This document shows, in pieces, positions 26,042-36,216 of a stretch of 64,000 nt of DNA; the first letter of the stretch is position 1, and each line of letters begins with the position of its first letter. The stretch comes from Aquirufa aurantiipilula (GTDB lineage Bacteria > Bacteroidota > Bacteroidia > Cytophagales > Spirosomataceae): contig NZ_JAANOG010000003.1 of assembly GCF_019923745.1 (NCBI RefSeq), positions 298,913-362,912 of the forward strand. Direction: 5' to 3'. The notes under the pieces were generated by a model, which ran no database searches, was not told where the DNA came from, and worked only from the letters and a program-made list of their open reading frames with translations. The translations under genes and the position numbers were made by a program.

Positions 26042-27235
26042 ATGTCGAGCCTTCTAAAAAAGATACAGGAACTAGCTGAGCAACAGGCCAATGCGAATAT
26101 TGATACACGCCGTCATTTGCATGCCCACCCCGAACTCTCCTTTCATGAATTCGAGACACAGGTATATGTGGAGAGTCAATTGAATAAACTAGGAATCCCA
26201 ACTCAGCGTATAGCCAATACCGGTGTTATCGCTATCATTGAAGGTAAAAATCCAACAAAGAAGGTAGTTGCATTACGCGCCGACATGGATGCATTGCCTA
26301 TCCAAGAAACAAATGATATTCCATATAAATCTCAAAACCCAGGTGTGATGCATGCTTGTGGCCATGATGTCCATACTTCATCTTTGTTAGGAACAGCTCG
26401 CATCTTGCAATCTGTTAAAGATGAATTTGAAGGAACCATCAAATTACTTTTCCAACCGGCTGAGGAAAAAGCACCAGGAGGTGCCAGCATCATGATTCAA
26501 GAAGGTGCTCTACAAAATCCAAGTCCCGCGGGTATTTTGGGTCAACATGTGGCCACCAACATCCCGGTGGGTAAGGTTGGATTTAGAGAAGGCATGTACA
26601 TGGCCAGCGCAGATGAATTGTATTTAACCGTAAAAGGTAAAGGTGGACATGGTGCGATGCCAGATCAATGCATTGACCCTATTGTGATTGCTTCGCATAT
26701 CATTATTGCGATGCAACAAATTATCTCTAGAAATAAAAACCCAAGACTCCCTTCGGTATTAAGCTTTGGAAAATTCATAGCCGAAGGAGCCACCAATGTT
26801 ATTCCCAATGAAGTGAAGATTGAAGGTACTTTCCGTGCCATGGACGAAGAATGGAGAGCCGATGGATTGGCCAAAATGAAAAAATTGGCCGAAGGAATAG
26901 CGGAATCTATGGGAGGCTCTTGTGATTTCTTTGTTTTAAAAGGATATCCTTTCTTAAAAAATAATCCTGAATTAACTCGACGTATGAAAGAAGCGGCTAT
27001 CGAATACATGGGAGCAGATAATGTGATCGACCTAGATATTTGGATGGCGGCAGAAGATTTTGCCTTTTATACCCACCATGTGGATGCTTGCTTTTATCGT
27101 TTAGGAACTAGAAATGATGACAAAGGCATTATTCATGGTGTCCACACTCCCAACTTCAATATTGATGAAAAAGCACTTCATGTTGGGCCTGGACTAATGG
27201 CTTGGTTGGCTATTCAAGAGTTAAGCCTAGCCTAG
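26042..27235 (+). CDS. M20-family metal-dependent amidohydrolase
   Basis: A 397-residue di-zinc hydrolase of the N-acyl-amino-acid/IAA-amino-acid hydrolase group. Metal-site segments are visible: RADMDALPIQE, MHACGHDVHTSSLLG (about residues 100-114), PAEEKAPGGASIMIQEGAL with the catalytic Glu, and the late HGVHTPNFNIDE. A lid domain begins near GKGGHGAMPD. There is no signal peptide, so it acts in the cytosol, probably hydrolysing N-acylated amino acids. A TAGATTTG (26015-26022) upstream may be the -7 element. Its stop overlaps that of the convergent gene by four bases. Confidence 0.92.
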   Translation: MSSLLKKIQELAEQQANANIDTRRHLHAHPELSFHEFETQVYVESQLNKLGIPTQRIANTGVIAIIEGKNPTKKVVALRADMDALPIQETNDIPYKSQNPGVMHACGHDVHTSSLLGTARILQSVKDEFEGTIKLLFQPAEEKAPGGASIMIQEGALQNPSPAGILGQHVATNIPVGKVGFREGMYMASADELYLTVKGKGGHGAMPDQCIDPIVIASHIIIAMQQIISRNKNPRLPSVLSFGKFIAEGATNVIPNEVKIEGTFRAMDEEWRADGLAKMKKLAEGIAESMGGSCDFFVLKGYPFLKNNPELTRRMKEAAIEYMGADNVIDLDIWMAAEDFAFYTHHVDACFYRLGTRNDDKGIIHGVHTPNFNIDEKALHVGPGLMAWLAIQELSLA

Positions 27236-28023
27236 TTTTCGATGGGGAAAGTTAAAGGATCTGGGTATTGAAATGTATAATTCAGTGCCTGGATTAATTT
27301 ATCTGAACTGACTACTTTTATGGCTTCCTTGTCTTCAAGATAATCCACAGGCAGTTCCAATCCTCGTAATTGGCACTCCGACTTAACTAATTCAGATTTA
27401 ATGGGATGCAATGGTGCTACTACATTATATACGCCACGGAGTTGACTTTTTATACTTTGATTGATTATTTCAAGCACATCCAACCGATGCACATAATTGA
27501 CAGGATGATTGGCAGCTGGAACATTCTTGCCTGCAAAATATTTGGACACAAAACGTTCTCCTCCCATCAATCCACCCAACCTTAATAAAAGTAAGGGGCT
27601 GTGAAGCCCATGTAAGATTTCTTCTGCCTGGCACATCAAATTGTTTTCCAAAGCAGATGCTTCATTAACGACAGCGTTTTCAGCTTTATATACGGAAGTA
27701 GAAGAAAGGAAAATTACTTGTTGATGCGTTTTTGGGTTCAATATTCGAACAAAATCAGCTAACACTTCTAGGTAAAAATGATCTCCATTGACTTTTCGAC
27801 GAGGTGGAATGGTCCAAATAATCGTCTTTGCATCCAAAATTGATTCCCAAGCCAATTGGGGCAAATTGACCTCTGCTCTCCAATCAATTAATGAAATATT
27901 GGGATTATGAATTGATTTGGTTTGAGATGATTGACTTATTTTAACAGAATAACCCAATGAAGCTAGTTTTTCCGCCAAAGGGACACCTACCCAACCTCCT
28001 CCAAGAATAGAAATATCAAACAT
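27232..28023 (-). CDS. NAD(P)-binding epimerase/dehydratase-like protein (YeeZ type)
   Basis: A 263-residue extended short-chain dehydrogenase-like protein. It opens with MFDISILGGGWVGVPLAEKLASLGY, a Rossmann glycine motif, and has VIFLSSTSVYKAEN, where a catalytic Ser/Thr and Tyr would lie in this superfamily, plus LRLGGLMGGERFVSKYFAGK. The full YxxxK motif is not evident (SVYKAEN), so enzymatic activity is uncertain. The stop codons of this gene and the M20 gene share a CTAG. Substrate unknown. Confidence 0.82.
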   Translation of the reverse strand: MFDISILGGGWVGVPLAEKLASLGYSVKISQSSQTKSIHNPNISLIDWRAEVNLPQLAWESILDAKTIIWTIPPRRKVNGDHFYLEVLADFVRILNPKTHQQVIFLSSTSVYKAENAVVNEASALENNLMCQAEEILHGLHSPLLLLRLGGLMGGERFVSKYFAGKNVPAANHPVNYVHRLDVLEIINQSIKSQLRGVYNVVAPLHPIKSELVKSECQLRGLELPVDYLEDKEAIKVVSSDKLIQALNYTFQYPDPLTFPIEN

Positions 28024-28165
28024 AAATGATCTTTGGGAACAAAATACCCCTGTTAGCCGTTAATGACAGCAAATTAACGAGGATTATCCAGGGATAAATG
28101 CCGTTTATCCATTTTATTTTTGATATTTCCCCGGATTGCCTCTACTTGCCATTCTAAATTAAGCC

Positions 28166-29416
28166 ATGAATAAATTACTTTTTATCCCGATCATGAGTTT
28201 GGTCATACTTGCCATCGACTATTATGTATGGCAAGCGTTCAAAACGGGCTTTCAACAACAGAGTCAATCCACTCAACAAATCATTCGATGGGTTTATTGG
28301 ACCATTTCTGCTAGTATCATATTCGGAATTATTGGATATAATTTCCTTCCATTGACTTATTGGAACAAAACAATCCGCACTTTCTTCATGGCTAGTGTCA
28401 TGATTACGGTGGTCTCAAAATTGTTTGTCGTTATATTTCTGTTCATTGAAGATATTACTCGCATCATTCGTTGGGCATTTACCAACAAAAACTTAGACAT
28501 CATTCCGGGAGAACCAGCACCTGGTCAGATTAGTCGGAGTGAGTTTTTATCCAAGACAGCTTTGGTAGTAGGCGCAGTACCTGCAGCTACGTTTACTTTT
28601 GGAATCCTTTCAGGAGCACATGATTACCGAGTTGAAAAAATTAGTTTAAAAATCCCTAACCTCCCCAAGGCATTTGATGGCCTACGCATTGCCCAGCTAT
28701 CAGATATACATTCAGGGAGTTTTTACAATAAAAGGGCGGTACAAGGAGGAGTCGATATGGTAATGAAAGAGAAGGCCGACTTACTATTTTTTACGGGTGA
28801 TTTAGTCAATAATGAGGCTACGGAGGTAGAGGATTACTTTCAAATGTTTTCCAAGTTACATGCCCCCATGGGTGTTTATAGCACCTTAGGGAATCATGAT
28901 TATGGAGATTATGTCAGATGGAAATCGCCACAGGCGAAAAAACAAAATCTTCAAGATTTGATGAAGGCTCATGAATTAATGGGCTGGAATCTGATGATGG
29001 ATGAAAATAAAATCATTGAAGAGTCAGGAGAGAAATTAGCTTTAATTGGGGTTCAGAACATTGGGGTGGGCCGTTTTCCTTGGTATGGAAATTTAGCTAA
29101 GGCGCATCAAGGAACCGAGGAGGCCAGCACTAAATTATTACTTTCTCATGATCCGACACACTGGAACGCCGAGGTGACGAAAAAGTACCATGACATTGAT
29201 GTTGCCTTTGCAGGACACACACATGGCACACAATTCGGAGTTAAAGTAGGAGATTTCAAATGGTCCCCAGCTCAATATGTATACAAGCAATGGGCAGGTT
29301 TGTATCAAGAAGGAAAACAGCAATTGTATGTTAACCGTGGATTTGGGTACATTGGTTATCCAGGACGAGTTGGCATGCCACCAGAAATTTCGGTATTTAC
29401 TTTGACAAGAGGTTAA
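28166..29416 (+). CDS. Membrane-anchored metallophosphoesterase
   Basis: A 416-residue calcineurin-like phosphoesterase with four or so N-terminal membrane segments (residues 1-150 region) and a C-terminal catalytic domain. Metal ligands are visible in order: LSDIHSG, FFTGDLVNNEA, STLGNHDYGDY, LLSHDPTHW and FAGHTHGTQ. It resembles the YaeI/YkuE branch, whose members include UDP-2,3-diacylglucosamine hydrolases and enzymes of unknown substrate. The cytoplasmic or periplasmic side of the catalytic domain cannot be decided here. Transcribed alone. Confidence 0.9.
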   Translation: MNKLLFIPIMSLVILAIDYYVWQAFKTGFQQQSQSTQQIIRWVYWTISASIIFGIIGYNFLPLTYWNKTIRTFFMASVMITVVSKLFVVIFLFIEDITRIIRWAFTNKNLDIIPGEPAPGQISRSEFLSKTALVVGAVPAATFTFGILSGAHDYRVEKISLKIPNLPKAFDGLRIAQLSDIHSGSFYNKRAVQGGVDMVMKEKADLLFFTGDLVNNEATEVEDYFQMFSKLHAPMGVYSTLGNHDYGDYVRWKSPQAKKQNLQDLMKAHELMGWNLMMDENKIIEESGEKLALIGVQNIGVGRFPWYGNLAKAHQGTEEASTKLLLSHDPTHWNAEVTKKYHDIDVAFAGHTHGTQFGVKVGDFKWSPAQYVYKQWAGLYQEGKQQLYVNRGFGYIGYPGRVGMPPEISVFTLTRG

Positions 29417-29565
29417 GGTAGATTCTTTCTAATTGAAACGAATTTGGAAAAAAATAACTTGCTAAAATAAAATAACTCAACGCTTAATACGCAGGGTTGC
29501 CTGATGTATTTTGGCTTAAAATGAATTAATTATACCATTCTATCGATTTAACAATTAAAAAACAC

Positions 29566-29596
29566 TTGGCATTTTCACAAAAATGACCTAATTTTG
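29566..29596 (+). promoter_or_regulatory. Promoter of tRNA-Cys
   Basis: TTG (29566-29568), 20 bases, TAATTTTG (29589-29596), 15 bases before the mature tRNA 5' end. Confidence 0.75.
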
Positions 29597-29611
29597 TGTC
29601 CCCAAAACGAT

Positions 29612-29682
29612 GGTTTCGTGGCCGAGTGGCTAGGCAGAGGTCTGCAAAACCTTCTACAGCGGTTCGAATCCGCTCGAAACCT
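29612..29682 (+). tRNA. tRNA-Cys (GCA)
   Basis: Acceptor GGTTTCG pairs with CGAAACC. The D arm GCCG...GGC, anticodon stem GAGGT/ACCTT with loop CTGCAAA (anticodon GCA), and T arm AGCGG-TTCGAAT-CCGCT are all formed. The discriminator is U and CCA is not encoded. A terminator follows. Confidence 0.96.
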
Positions 29683-29687
29683 CCCAA

Positions 29688-29714
29688 AAACCTCCCATTC
29701 TGGGAGGTTTTTTT
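29688..29714 (+). terminator. Terminator of tRNA-Cys
   Basis: AAACCTCCCA (29688-29697) pairs with TGGGAGGTTT (29701-29710) around a TTC loop, then TTTT, six bases after the tRNA. Confidence 0.9.
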
Positions 29715-29836
29715 ATTTAAAGAGATTTAGGTACAATTTATTATCAAAATATTGAAATTTAAGCTTTGGCTTATTTTGAAAAATTCTAAATAGACAGGTA
29801 AAGCTTAAAAATTCCTGAAATTGAATGGCAAATAAA

Positions 29837-29867
29837 TTGTTTCCTAAAAATTCGAATTGTAGTTTTG
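29837..29867 (+). promoter_or_regulatory. Promoter of the ACIII-cox operon
   Basis: TTG (29837-29839), 20 bases, TAGTTTTG (29860-29867), followed by a short leader of about 23 bases before the actA ATG at 29897. Confidence 0.75.
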
Positions 29868-29896
29868 CGGACTGAATAAATAGGAGATTTTCAAAC

Positions 29897-31099
29897 ATGA
29901 ATCGCAAAAATTTTACGCTCGTTAAGTTCCTTTTCTCTTTTCTGTTTTTGTTTGCATCAGTATATGCGACTTTAGCGCAAGACGCTGCAGAAGGGGAAAC
30001 ATTGTTTAAAAACAACTGTGCTGCATGTCACAGTAGCACAGATGAAGTGCTTGTAGGACCAGGATTAAAAGGTATTGGGGAACGCAGACCCATCGAATGG
30101 ATCGTTAAATGGGTACACAACCCACAAGCGGTTATTGCTTCAGGTGATAAGTATGCCAATGAATTGTACAATAAGTTCAATAAGGCGGCTATGACACCAT
30201 ATCCTAACTTCACGGAAGGTCAAATCAAAAGCATCATAGCTTATATCGATGCTTCTAACGCTGCCCCTGCTGCTCCGGCTGCTGGTGCTGCTCCAGCGGG
30301 TGCTGCTGCGCCAGCTGCTGCTAGTTCAGGTGGTATGATGGAAGTATTATTAGTAGGATTATTAGTAATCATGGTTTTTGTATTGATTGCTTTATTATCT
30401 ATCGTAAGCACTTTAAGTAAATTAAGTGGTGGAGAGGCTGATTCTGAGGCTCCATTGATGAAAAGAATTGCTGAAAATGCTAAAAAATTAGCTGCTAATT
30501 CAGCAGTGAAAACGGGTATCATCATCTTCGCACTGTTATTAGGTGGTAAAGCTACCATTGATGCAGCATATGGTGTAGGTATTCACCAAGGTTATGCCCC
30601 AGAGCAACCGATTAAATTCTCTCACAAATTACACGCAGGACAGTATCAAATCAACTGTAACTACTGCCATACAGGTGTCTATGAAGGAAAAGGCGCTAAC
30701 GTCCCTTCAGCCAACATTTGTATGAATTGCCACAACGCAATCAAGAGAGAGTCTCCAGAGATTCAAAAAATCTATCAAGCACTTGAAAACGACGAGCCAA
30801 TTCAATGGGTTCGTGTACACAATCTTCCAGACTTAGCTTATTTCAATCACTCACAACACACCAATGTGGGTAATTTGGAATGTAAGAACTGCCACGGAGA
30901 TATTGAAAAAATGGAAGTAGTAGAACAACGTTCTACTTTAACCATGGGATGGTGTATTGATTGCCACCGTAATACGGATGTTAACGCTAAGGGAAATGCC
31001 TATTACGATAAGTTGGTTGAGGTTCACAATAAGGACAGCAAAACACCCCTTAAAGTACAAAACATTGGCGGTTTAGAATGTTCTAAGTGCCACTATTAA
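29897..31099 (+). CDS. actA: Alternative complex III subunit A, hexahaem cytochrome c
   Basis: Periplasmic electron-carrying subunit of the quinol:cytochrome c oxidoreductase (ACIII). A signal peptide ends near ATLAQ. A mono-haem cytochrome c domain comes first (NNCAACHSS, about residue 38), then an Ala/Pro-rich linker (about 122-145), a membrane helix (LLVGLLVIMVFVLIALLSIV), a second hydrophobic stretch, and a multihaem domain with CNYCH, CMNCH, CKNCH, CIDCH and CSKCH. That gives six haem-binding motifs: the five of classical ActA plus one from the N-terminal fusion. First gene of actABCDEF-coxBA. Confidence 0.93.
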   Translation: MNRKNFTLVKFLFSFLFLFASVYATLAQDAAEGETLFKNNCAACHSSTDEVLVGPGLKGIGERRPIEWIVKWVHNPQAVIASGDKYANELYNKFNKAAMTPYPNFTEGQIKSIIAYIDASNAAPAAPAAGAAPAGAAAPAAASSGGMMEVLLVGLLVIMVFVLIALLSIVSTLSKLSGGEADSEAPLMKRIAENAKKLAANSAVKTGIIIFALLLGGKATIDAAYGVGIHQGYAPEQPIKFSHKLHAGQYQINCNYCHTGVYEGKGANVPSANICMNCHNAIKRESPEIQKIYQALENDEPIQWVRVHNLPDLAYFNHSQHTNVGNLECKNCHGDIEKMEVVEQRSTLTMGWCIDCHRNTDVNAKGNAYYDKLVEVHNKDSKTPLKVQNIGGLECSKCHY

Positions 31100-31150
31100 T
31101 AGTATACGCGTCATAAAAGATTCAATTTTAGTCTGAATAAGAAAGATTAT

Positions 31151-34100
31151 ATGGAAAATTCGAACAAGAGGTATTGGAAAGGGATTGAGGAGTTAACCAA
31201 TGAACCATCGTTTGTAAAAAATATCCACAACGAATTTGGCAATATGCCATCGGAGAACGATTCTAAAGGGGAAGCCCTAGTGGATGGTTCGGGAACACAT
31301 CGTCGTGATTTTCTCAAAATGTTGGGATTCGGTGTTGCAGCCGTTTCATTAGCTGCATGCGAGGCTCCAGTAAAGAAAACCATTCCTTACTTGAACAAAC
31401 CAGTAGATGTAGAACCTACCATTGCTAACTGGTATGCTTCAACGTATACAGATGGAGGTGAATATGCTTCTATCTTAGTTAAAACAAGAGAAGGTCGCCC
31501 TATCAAAATTGAAGGAAATAAACTTTCTGCTGTTTCTAAAGGAGTTCTTTCTGGTAGAGCACATGCTTCCGTATTGAGTCTTTATGATAATGAGAAATTA
31601 AAAGGTCCACAAATTGGTGCAAAAGCTGCTGATTGGGCTCAATTAGATAAAGAATTCATAGCTAAATTAGCTGCAGTAGCCGCTAAAGGAGGACAAATTA
31701 GAATTGTATCCAATACGATTCTTTCTCCAAGCACGAAAAAAGTAATTGCTGAATTCACAGCAAAATATCCAACAACACAACATGTCGTATATGATGCAAA
31801 CCCAGCTTACGGTTTAACCCAAGCGCACGGTGGCATCCTACCAAGCATTGATTTCAGCAAAGCAAAAACAATTGTTTCTGTGGGCGCTGATTTCTTAGGT
31901 ACATGGGTTGCTCCTACGGAGTTTGCAGCACAATGGGCTGAAACTCGCCGTGTAGGTTCTGCAAAAGACGGTAAAAAAGAAATGTCTCGTCATTATCAAT
32001 TTGAGACAATCTTATCCAATACAGGTGCTAATGCTGACTACCGTTCTGCATACAAGCCATCTCAAGAAGGTTTAGTAGTAATCAGTTTATACAATGCGGT
32101 TGCTAAATTAACAGGAGCAGCTGCTTTAGCAGGTGCATCCGTTAAAATAGATCACTTAGATAAAGCTGCGAAAGATTTAGTAGCTTCAAAAGGAGCTTCT
32201 ATTGTCGTGGCTGGTTCAAATGATCCAGAAGTACAAAAAGTAGTGGTGGCTATCAACGCCTTAGTTGGAGCGTATGGAGCAACCATCAATACAGGAGTAG
32301 CTGTTAATTACCGTCAAGGTAATGATATGGCTATGGCTAATTTCATTAAAGAAGCAGGAGCTGGAAAAATAGCTGCTGTTATTTTCTACAATGCCAATCC
32401 GGTATATAATCACCCAATGGGCGCAGCATTAGCAGCTGCATTGCCTAAGGTTGAAGTAAGTTTGGCAACCAATGAACGTGCTGATGAAACAGCTTCCTTG
32501 TGCCAGTTCATTGCTCCAGATTCTCATTATTTAGAATCATGGAATGATGCAGAGCCTAAAACAGGATTCTACTCATTAACTCAGCCTACAATCTCAACCA
32601 TTTTCAAAACTCGTCAAGCACAATCCAGCTTATTAACTTGGGCAGGTTTGAACGGCGATTATGCTGCTTATTTAGAGCGTAATTGGGAATCCAATATCTT
32701 GAAAGCAGGTGCTGTACAATGGAAAAATGCTTTGCATGATGGTGTATTCCAACCCAATGCAGCAAGTATTTCTTCAGCTGTTCCATCTGTAGATGCTAAT
32801 GCAGCAGCAGCGGCAATATCTAAAGCATATTCGGCTAGTTCAACTGGCTTAGAAATATCAGTTTATGAAAAAGTAGGTTTAGGAACAGGTTCTCAAGCCA
32901 ATAACCCTTGGTTACAAGAATTCCCTGAACCAGTATCCAAAGCATGCTGGGATAATTATGCATCCATTTCGCAGCCGACAGCTACGAAATTAAACTTGAA
33001 ACAAGGAGATGTAGTTAAAGTAGCTGCAAAAGGTTATGAAGTTACCTTACCTGTTTTAGTTCAACCAGGTCAAGCACAAGATACAGTAGCTATCGCTATT
33101 GGATACGGTAGAACAAAAGCTGGAAAATCAGCTGATGGTGTAGGTGTAAATGCCTATCCATTTATATCAGAAATCAATGGAGCTTGCGTAGGTACTTGCA
33201 CAACAGGAGTATCAGTAAGTCCAACAGGAGATACCAAAGACATTGCTCAAACGCAAACTCACCACACAGTGATGGCGCGTCAGGCAGTAGTTCAAGAAAC
33301 TGTTTTAGGAGAATTTGTTAAGAATCCTCAATCTGGTCGTTTCAACCCAACAGTAGCTACATCAGAAGGCAAGAAAAATGCAACTGATTTAACTCTATGG
33401 AATGGTCACCAATACAACAACCACGCGTGGGGAATGGTGATTGACTTAAATACATGTACAGGTTGTTCAGCTTGCGTCGTTTCGTGTTCGGCTGAAAACA
33501 ACGTACCAGTAGTAGGTCGTCAAGAGGTCATCAACCGTCGTGAAATGCACTGGATGCGTATTGACCGTTATTATTCTTCTGATGCTGAGGTAGAAGATTT
33601 GAAAGGATTAGAAGTAGCTTCAGATAATCCAGAGGTTGTATTCCAACCAATGCTTTGCCAACACTGTAACAATGCTCCTTGTGAGACTGTTTGTCCGGTA
33701 TTAGCAACGACTCACTCTACTGAGGGTCTAAATCAAATGACATATAACCGTTGTATTGGTACACGTTACTGTGCTAACAACTGTCCGTATAAAGTTCGTC
33801 GTTTCAACTGGTTCCGTTACTACCAAACTGATGAATATGATTTCCACTTCAACAATGACTTAGGTCGTATGGTGATTAACCCAGACGTAACAGTTCGTTC
33901 ACGTGGGGTAATGGAAAAATGTTCTATGTGCGTTCAACGTATCCAAGAAGGTAAGTTAACTGCGAAGAAAGAAAAAAGAAGACCAGTCGACGGAGAGATC
34001 CAGGTTGCTTGTGCTCAGTCTTGTCCTACCAATGCGATTACCTTTGGTGACATGAACGATCCTGCTTCTGAAATTTCTAAATTATTAGCTGTTGAGAAAG

Positions 34101-34198
34101 AAGGAAGGGCTTACGGTGTAATCGAAGAGATTAACGTAAAGCCAAACATCTCTTACTTAATGAAGGTTCGTAACAAGGACGTTAAAAAAGAAGCATAA
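31151..34198 (+). CDS. actB: Alternative complex III subunit B, molybdopterin-like/iron-sulphur protein
   Basis: A 1015-residue subunit related to the CISM molybdoenzyme family. A Tat-type signal sits unusually far in (RRDFLKMLGF at residues 51-60), followed by Cys70 in a lipobox-like LAAC. The MoBis-MGD-like region follows; ActB proteins are known to have lost the cofactor. The C-terminal part is a four-cluster ferredoxin-like domain: CTGCSACVVSC, CQHCNNAPCETVCP, CIGTRYCANNCPYKVRRFN and CSMC with a later CAQSCP. It passes electrons from quinol towards ActA. Followed at 32 bases by actC. Confidence 0.95.
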   Translation: MENSNKRYWKGIEELTNEPSFVKNIHNEFGNMPSENDSKGEALVDGSGTHRRDFLKMLGFGVAAVSLAACEAPVKKTIPYLNKPVDVEPTIANWYASTYTDGGEYASILVKTREGRPIKIEGNKLSAVSKGVLSGRAHASVLSLYDNEKLKGPQIGAKAADWAQLDKEFIAKLAAVAAKGGQIRIVSNTILSPSTKKVIAEFTAKYPTTQHVVYDANPAYGLTQAHGGILPSIDFSKAKTIVSVGADFLGTWVAPTEFAAQWAETRRVGSAKDGKKEMSRHYQFETILSNTGANADYRSAYKPSQEGLVVISLYNAVAKLTGAAALAGASVKIDHLDKAAKDLVASKGASIVVAGSNDPEVQKVVVAINALVGAYGATINTGVAVNYRQGNDMAMANFIKEAGAGKIAAVIFYNANPVYNHPMGAALAAALPKVEVSLATNERADETASLCQFIAPDSHYLESWNDAEPKTGFYSLTQPTISTIFKTRQAQSSLLTWAGLNGDYAAYLERNWESNILKAGAVQWKNALHDGVFQPNAASISSAVPSVDANAAAAAISKAYSASSTGLEISVYEKVGLGTGSQANNPWLQEFPEPVSKACWDNYASISQPTATKLNLKQGDVVKVAAKGYEVTLPVLVQPGQAQDTVAIAIGYGRTKAGKSADGVGVNAYPFISEINGACVGTCTTGVSVSPTGDTKDIAQTQTHHTVMARQAVVQETVLGEFVKNPQSGRFNPTVATSEGKKNATDLTLWNGHQYNNHAWGMVIDLNTCTGCSACVVSCSAENNVPVVGRQEVINRREMHWMRIDRYYSSDAEVEDLKGLEVASDNPEVVFQPMLCQHCNNAPCETVCPVLATTHSTEGLNQMTYNRCIGTRYCANNCPYKVRRFNWFRYYQTDEYDFHFNNDLGRMVINPDVTVRSRGVMEKCSMCVQRIQEGKLTAKKEKRRPVDGEIQVACAQSCPTNAITFGDMNDPASEISKLLAVEKEGRAYGVIEEINVKPNISYLMKVRNKDVKKEA

Positions 34199-34230
34199 TT
34201 ATTCAATCGTATTAAAAAGTAAATAAAAAT

Positions 34231-35628
34231 ATGTCGCACGTTGTATCACCCATAAGAGAGAAACTAGTTACTGGTGGCAAATCTTATTCCGATGTTACCC
34301 ACGATATTTGCAAGCAGGTAGAAGGGGAACCCACCAAAGAATGGAAATGGGCCTTCGGTATATCTTCCATTGTATTTATCTATGGAGCTTACTGCCTATT
34401 CTATACCTGGTGGCAAGGTATTGGTGTTTGGGGTTTAAATAAAACAGTAGGTTGGGCATGGGATATTACCAACTTCGTATGGTGGGTTGGTATTGGTCAC
34501 GCCGGTACCTTGATTTCTGCCGTATTGTTATTATTCCGTCAAAAATGGAGAACCTCCATTAACCGTTCAGCGGAAGCGATGACTATTTTTGCGGTACTTT
34601 GTGCAGCTTCTTTCATTTTGGCCCACATGGGTCGTCCTTGGTTAGCTCATTGGGCTTTACCACTTCCCAACGCATTTGGTTCTCTTTGGGTTAACTTTAA
34701 CTCTCCATTGGTTTGGGACGTATTTGCTATCTCGACATATTTATCCGTTTCTTTATTATTCTGGTACATGGGTCTAGTGCCTGATTTGGCTTCTATCCGT
34801 GATCGTGCTACGACGAAAGGACGTAAATTTTGGTATGGTTTGTTCAGTTTAGGTTGGACAGGTTCATCTAAAACTTGGGCTCGTTATGAATACATGTCTT
34901 TAATTTTAGCCGGTATCTCTACCCCATTAGTACTTTCTGTACACACCATTGTATCCATGGACTTTGCAACTTCTGTCATTCCAGGATGGCATACGACAAT
35001 CTTCCCTCCCTATTTCGTGGCAGGTGCGATTTTCTCAGGATTTGCTATGGTACAAACACTCTTGTTAATCACACGTGTGGTGTTCAAATTAGAAGATTAT
35101 ATCACCATTGAGCATATCGAAATGATGAACATCGTTATCACGGTAACTGGTTCAGTAGTAGGTATTGCTTATTTAACTGAGTTCTTCATTGCTTGGTACT
35201 CTGGAGTGGAATATGAAAGCTATGCCTTCATTAACCGTGCCACAGGTCCTTATTGGTGGGCATATTGGATGATGATGACTTGTAACGTTATCTCTCCACA
35301 ATTATTCTGGTCAAAAGCAATCCGTACCAATTTAATGGTGAGCTTTTTCTTATCTATCGTAGTAAACGTAGGTATGTGGTTTGAGCGTTTTGTGATTATC
35401 GTAACATCTTTACACAGAGATTACTTACCATCTTCATGGGCTATGTTCTCTCCTACTATGTATGATATTGGTGATTACATTTTCTCTTTCGGTTTATTCT
35501 TTACCCTATTCTTCTTATTCGCTAAATATTTGCCTGTAGTTAATATGGCTGAGGTGAAATCTGTCATGAAAGGTGTATCAAGCAATTTCCCTGAAAAGAA
35601 AAAAGCTACGAAAAAAACCGAAGAATAA
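34231..35628 (+). CDS. actC: Alternative complex III subunit C (NrfD/PsrC-like)
   Basis: A 465-residue membrane protein with about ten helices, the quinol-binding NrfD-like subunit of ACIII. Conserved helix segments include [45 protein letters not shown] and [30 protein letters not shown]. The family pairs with ActF, a second NrfD-like subunit encoded three genes on. The Lys-rich C-terminal tail faces the cytosol. The gene lies 28 bases before actD. Confidence 0.95.
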   Translation: MSHVVSPIREKLVTGGKSYSDVTHDICKQVEGEPTKEWKWAFGISSIVFIYGAYCLFYTWWQGIGVWGLNKTVGWAWDITNFVWWVGIGHAGTLISAVLLLFRQKWRTSINRSAEAMTIFAVLCAASFILAHMGRPWLAHWALPLPNAFGSLWVNFNSPLVWDVFAISTYLSVSLLFWYMGLVPDLASIRDRATTKGRKFWYGLFSLGWTGSSKTWARYEYMSLILAGISTPLVLSVHTIVSMDFATSVIPGWHTTIFPPYFVAGAIFSGFAMVQTLLLITRVVFKLEDYITIEHIEMMNIVITVTGSVVGIAYLTEFFIAWYSGVEYESYAFINRATGPYWWAYWMMMTCNVISPQLFWSKAIRTNLMVSFFLSIVVNVGMWFERFVIIVTSLHRDYLPSSWAMFSPTMYDIGDYIFSFGLFFTLFFLFAKYLPVVNMAEVKSVMKGVSSNFPEKKKATKKTEE

Positions 35629-35656
35629 TTTATTAGCAATTCGAAATTAAAACAAT

Positions 35657-36178
35657 ATGAGTTCGACAACTAACTACATTTTAGGTGTATACGATGATGA
35701 GGATGAGGTGTTACACGCAGTTAGCGAGGTAAAATCTAAAGGCATCAAAATTGAAGACGTATTCACTCCTTTTCCGATTCACGGATTGGATCGTGCTGTA
35801 GGGCATGAGCGTACACGTTTACCTATTGCAGCCTTCATGTTTGGTGTATTGGGTTTAACCTGTGCTTTATCATTAATCAGCTATACTATGGTTTTTGATT
35901 GGCCTATGATCATTGGAGGTAAAGACTTCTTTGCACTTCCCAACTGGATCCCAGTAACTTTTGAAGGAACCGTATTGTTCACTGCTTTTGGATTGGTAAT
36001 TACCTTCTGTATATCCAATAATCTTTATCCAGGTAACCAACCGGATTTATTAGATCTTAGAATCACGGACGACAAATTTGTTATGGCAATCAATGTTGAC
36101 AAAAACAAAAAAGTAAGTGCCGATGATATCAAGAAAGCCTTGAAAGATTCAGGTGCGATTGAAGTAAATGTTAAATAA
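35657..36178 (+). CDS. actD: Alternative complex III subunit D (DUF3341)
   Basis: A 173-residue protein with a soluble N-terminal part (ILGVYDDEDEVLHAVSEVKSKGIKIEDVFTPFPIHGLD) and two membrane helices (about residues 57-80 and 100-122). This is the DUF3341/ActD architecture. It is a structural subunit of ACIII without cofactors. The C-terminal 50 residues are polar and cytosolic. Position between actC and actE is the standard order. Confidence 0.93.
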   Translation: MSSTTNYILGVYDDEDEVLHAVSEVKSKGIKIEDVFTPFPIHGLDRAVGHERTRLPIAAFMFGVLGLTCALSLISYTMVFDWPMIIGGKDFFALPNWIPVTFEGTVLFTAFGLVITFCISNNLYPGNQPDLLDLRITDDKFVMAINVDKNKKVSADDIKKALKDSGAIEVNVK

Positions 36179-36216
36179 TTAACCAAGAACAATTGTTCAC
36201 GAAGAAGCATAACAAA

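Noticed and set aside
29713..30015. Minus-strand frame of 100 codons opposite the actA start
   Set aside because: It covers the actA promoter and signal peptide and is biased to Phe/Asn/Leu as expected from an AT-rich antisense strand.
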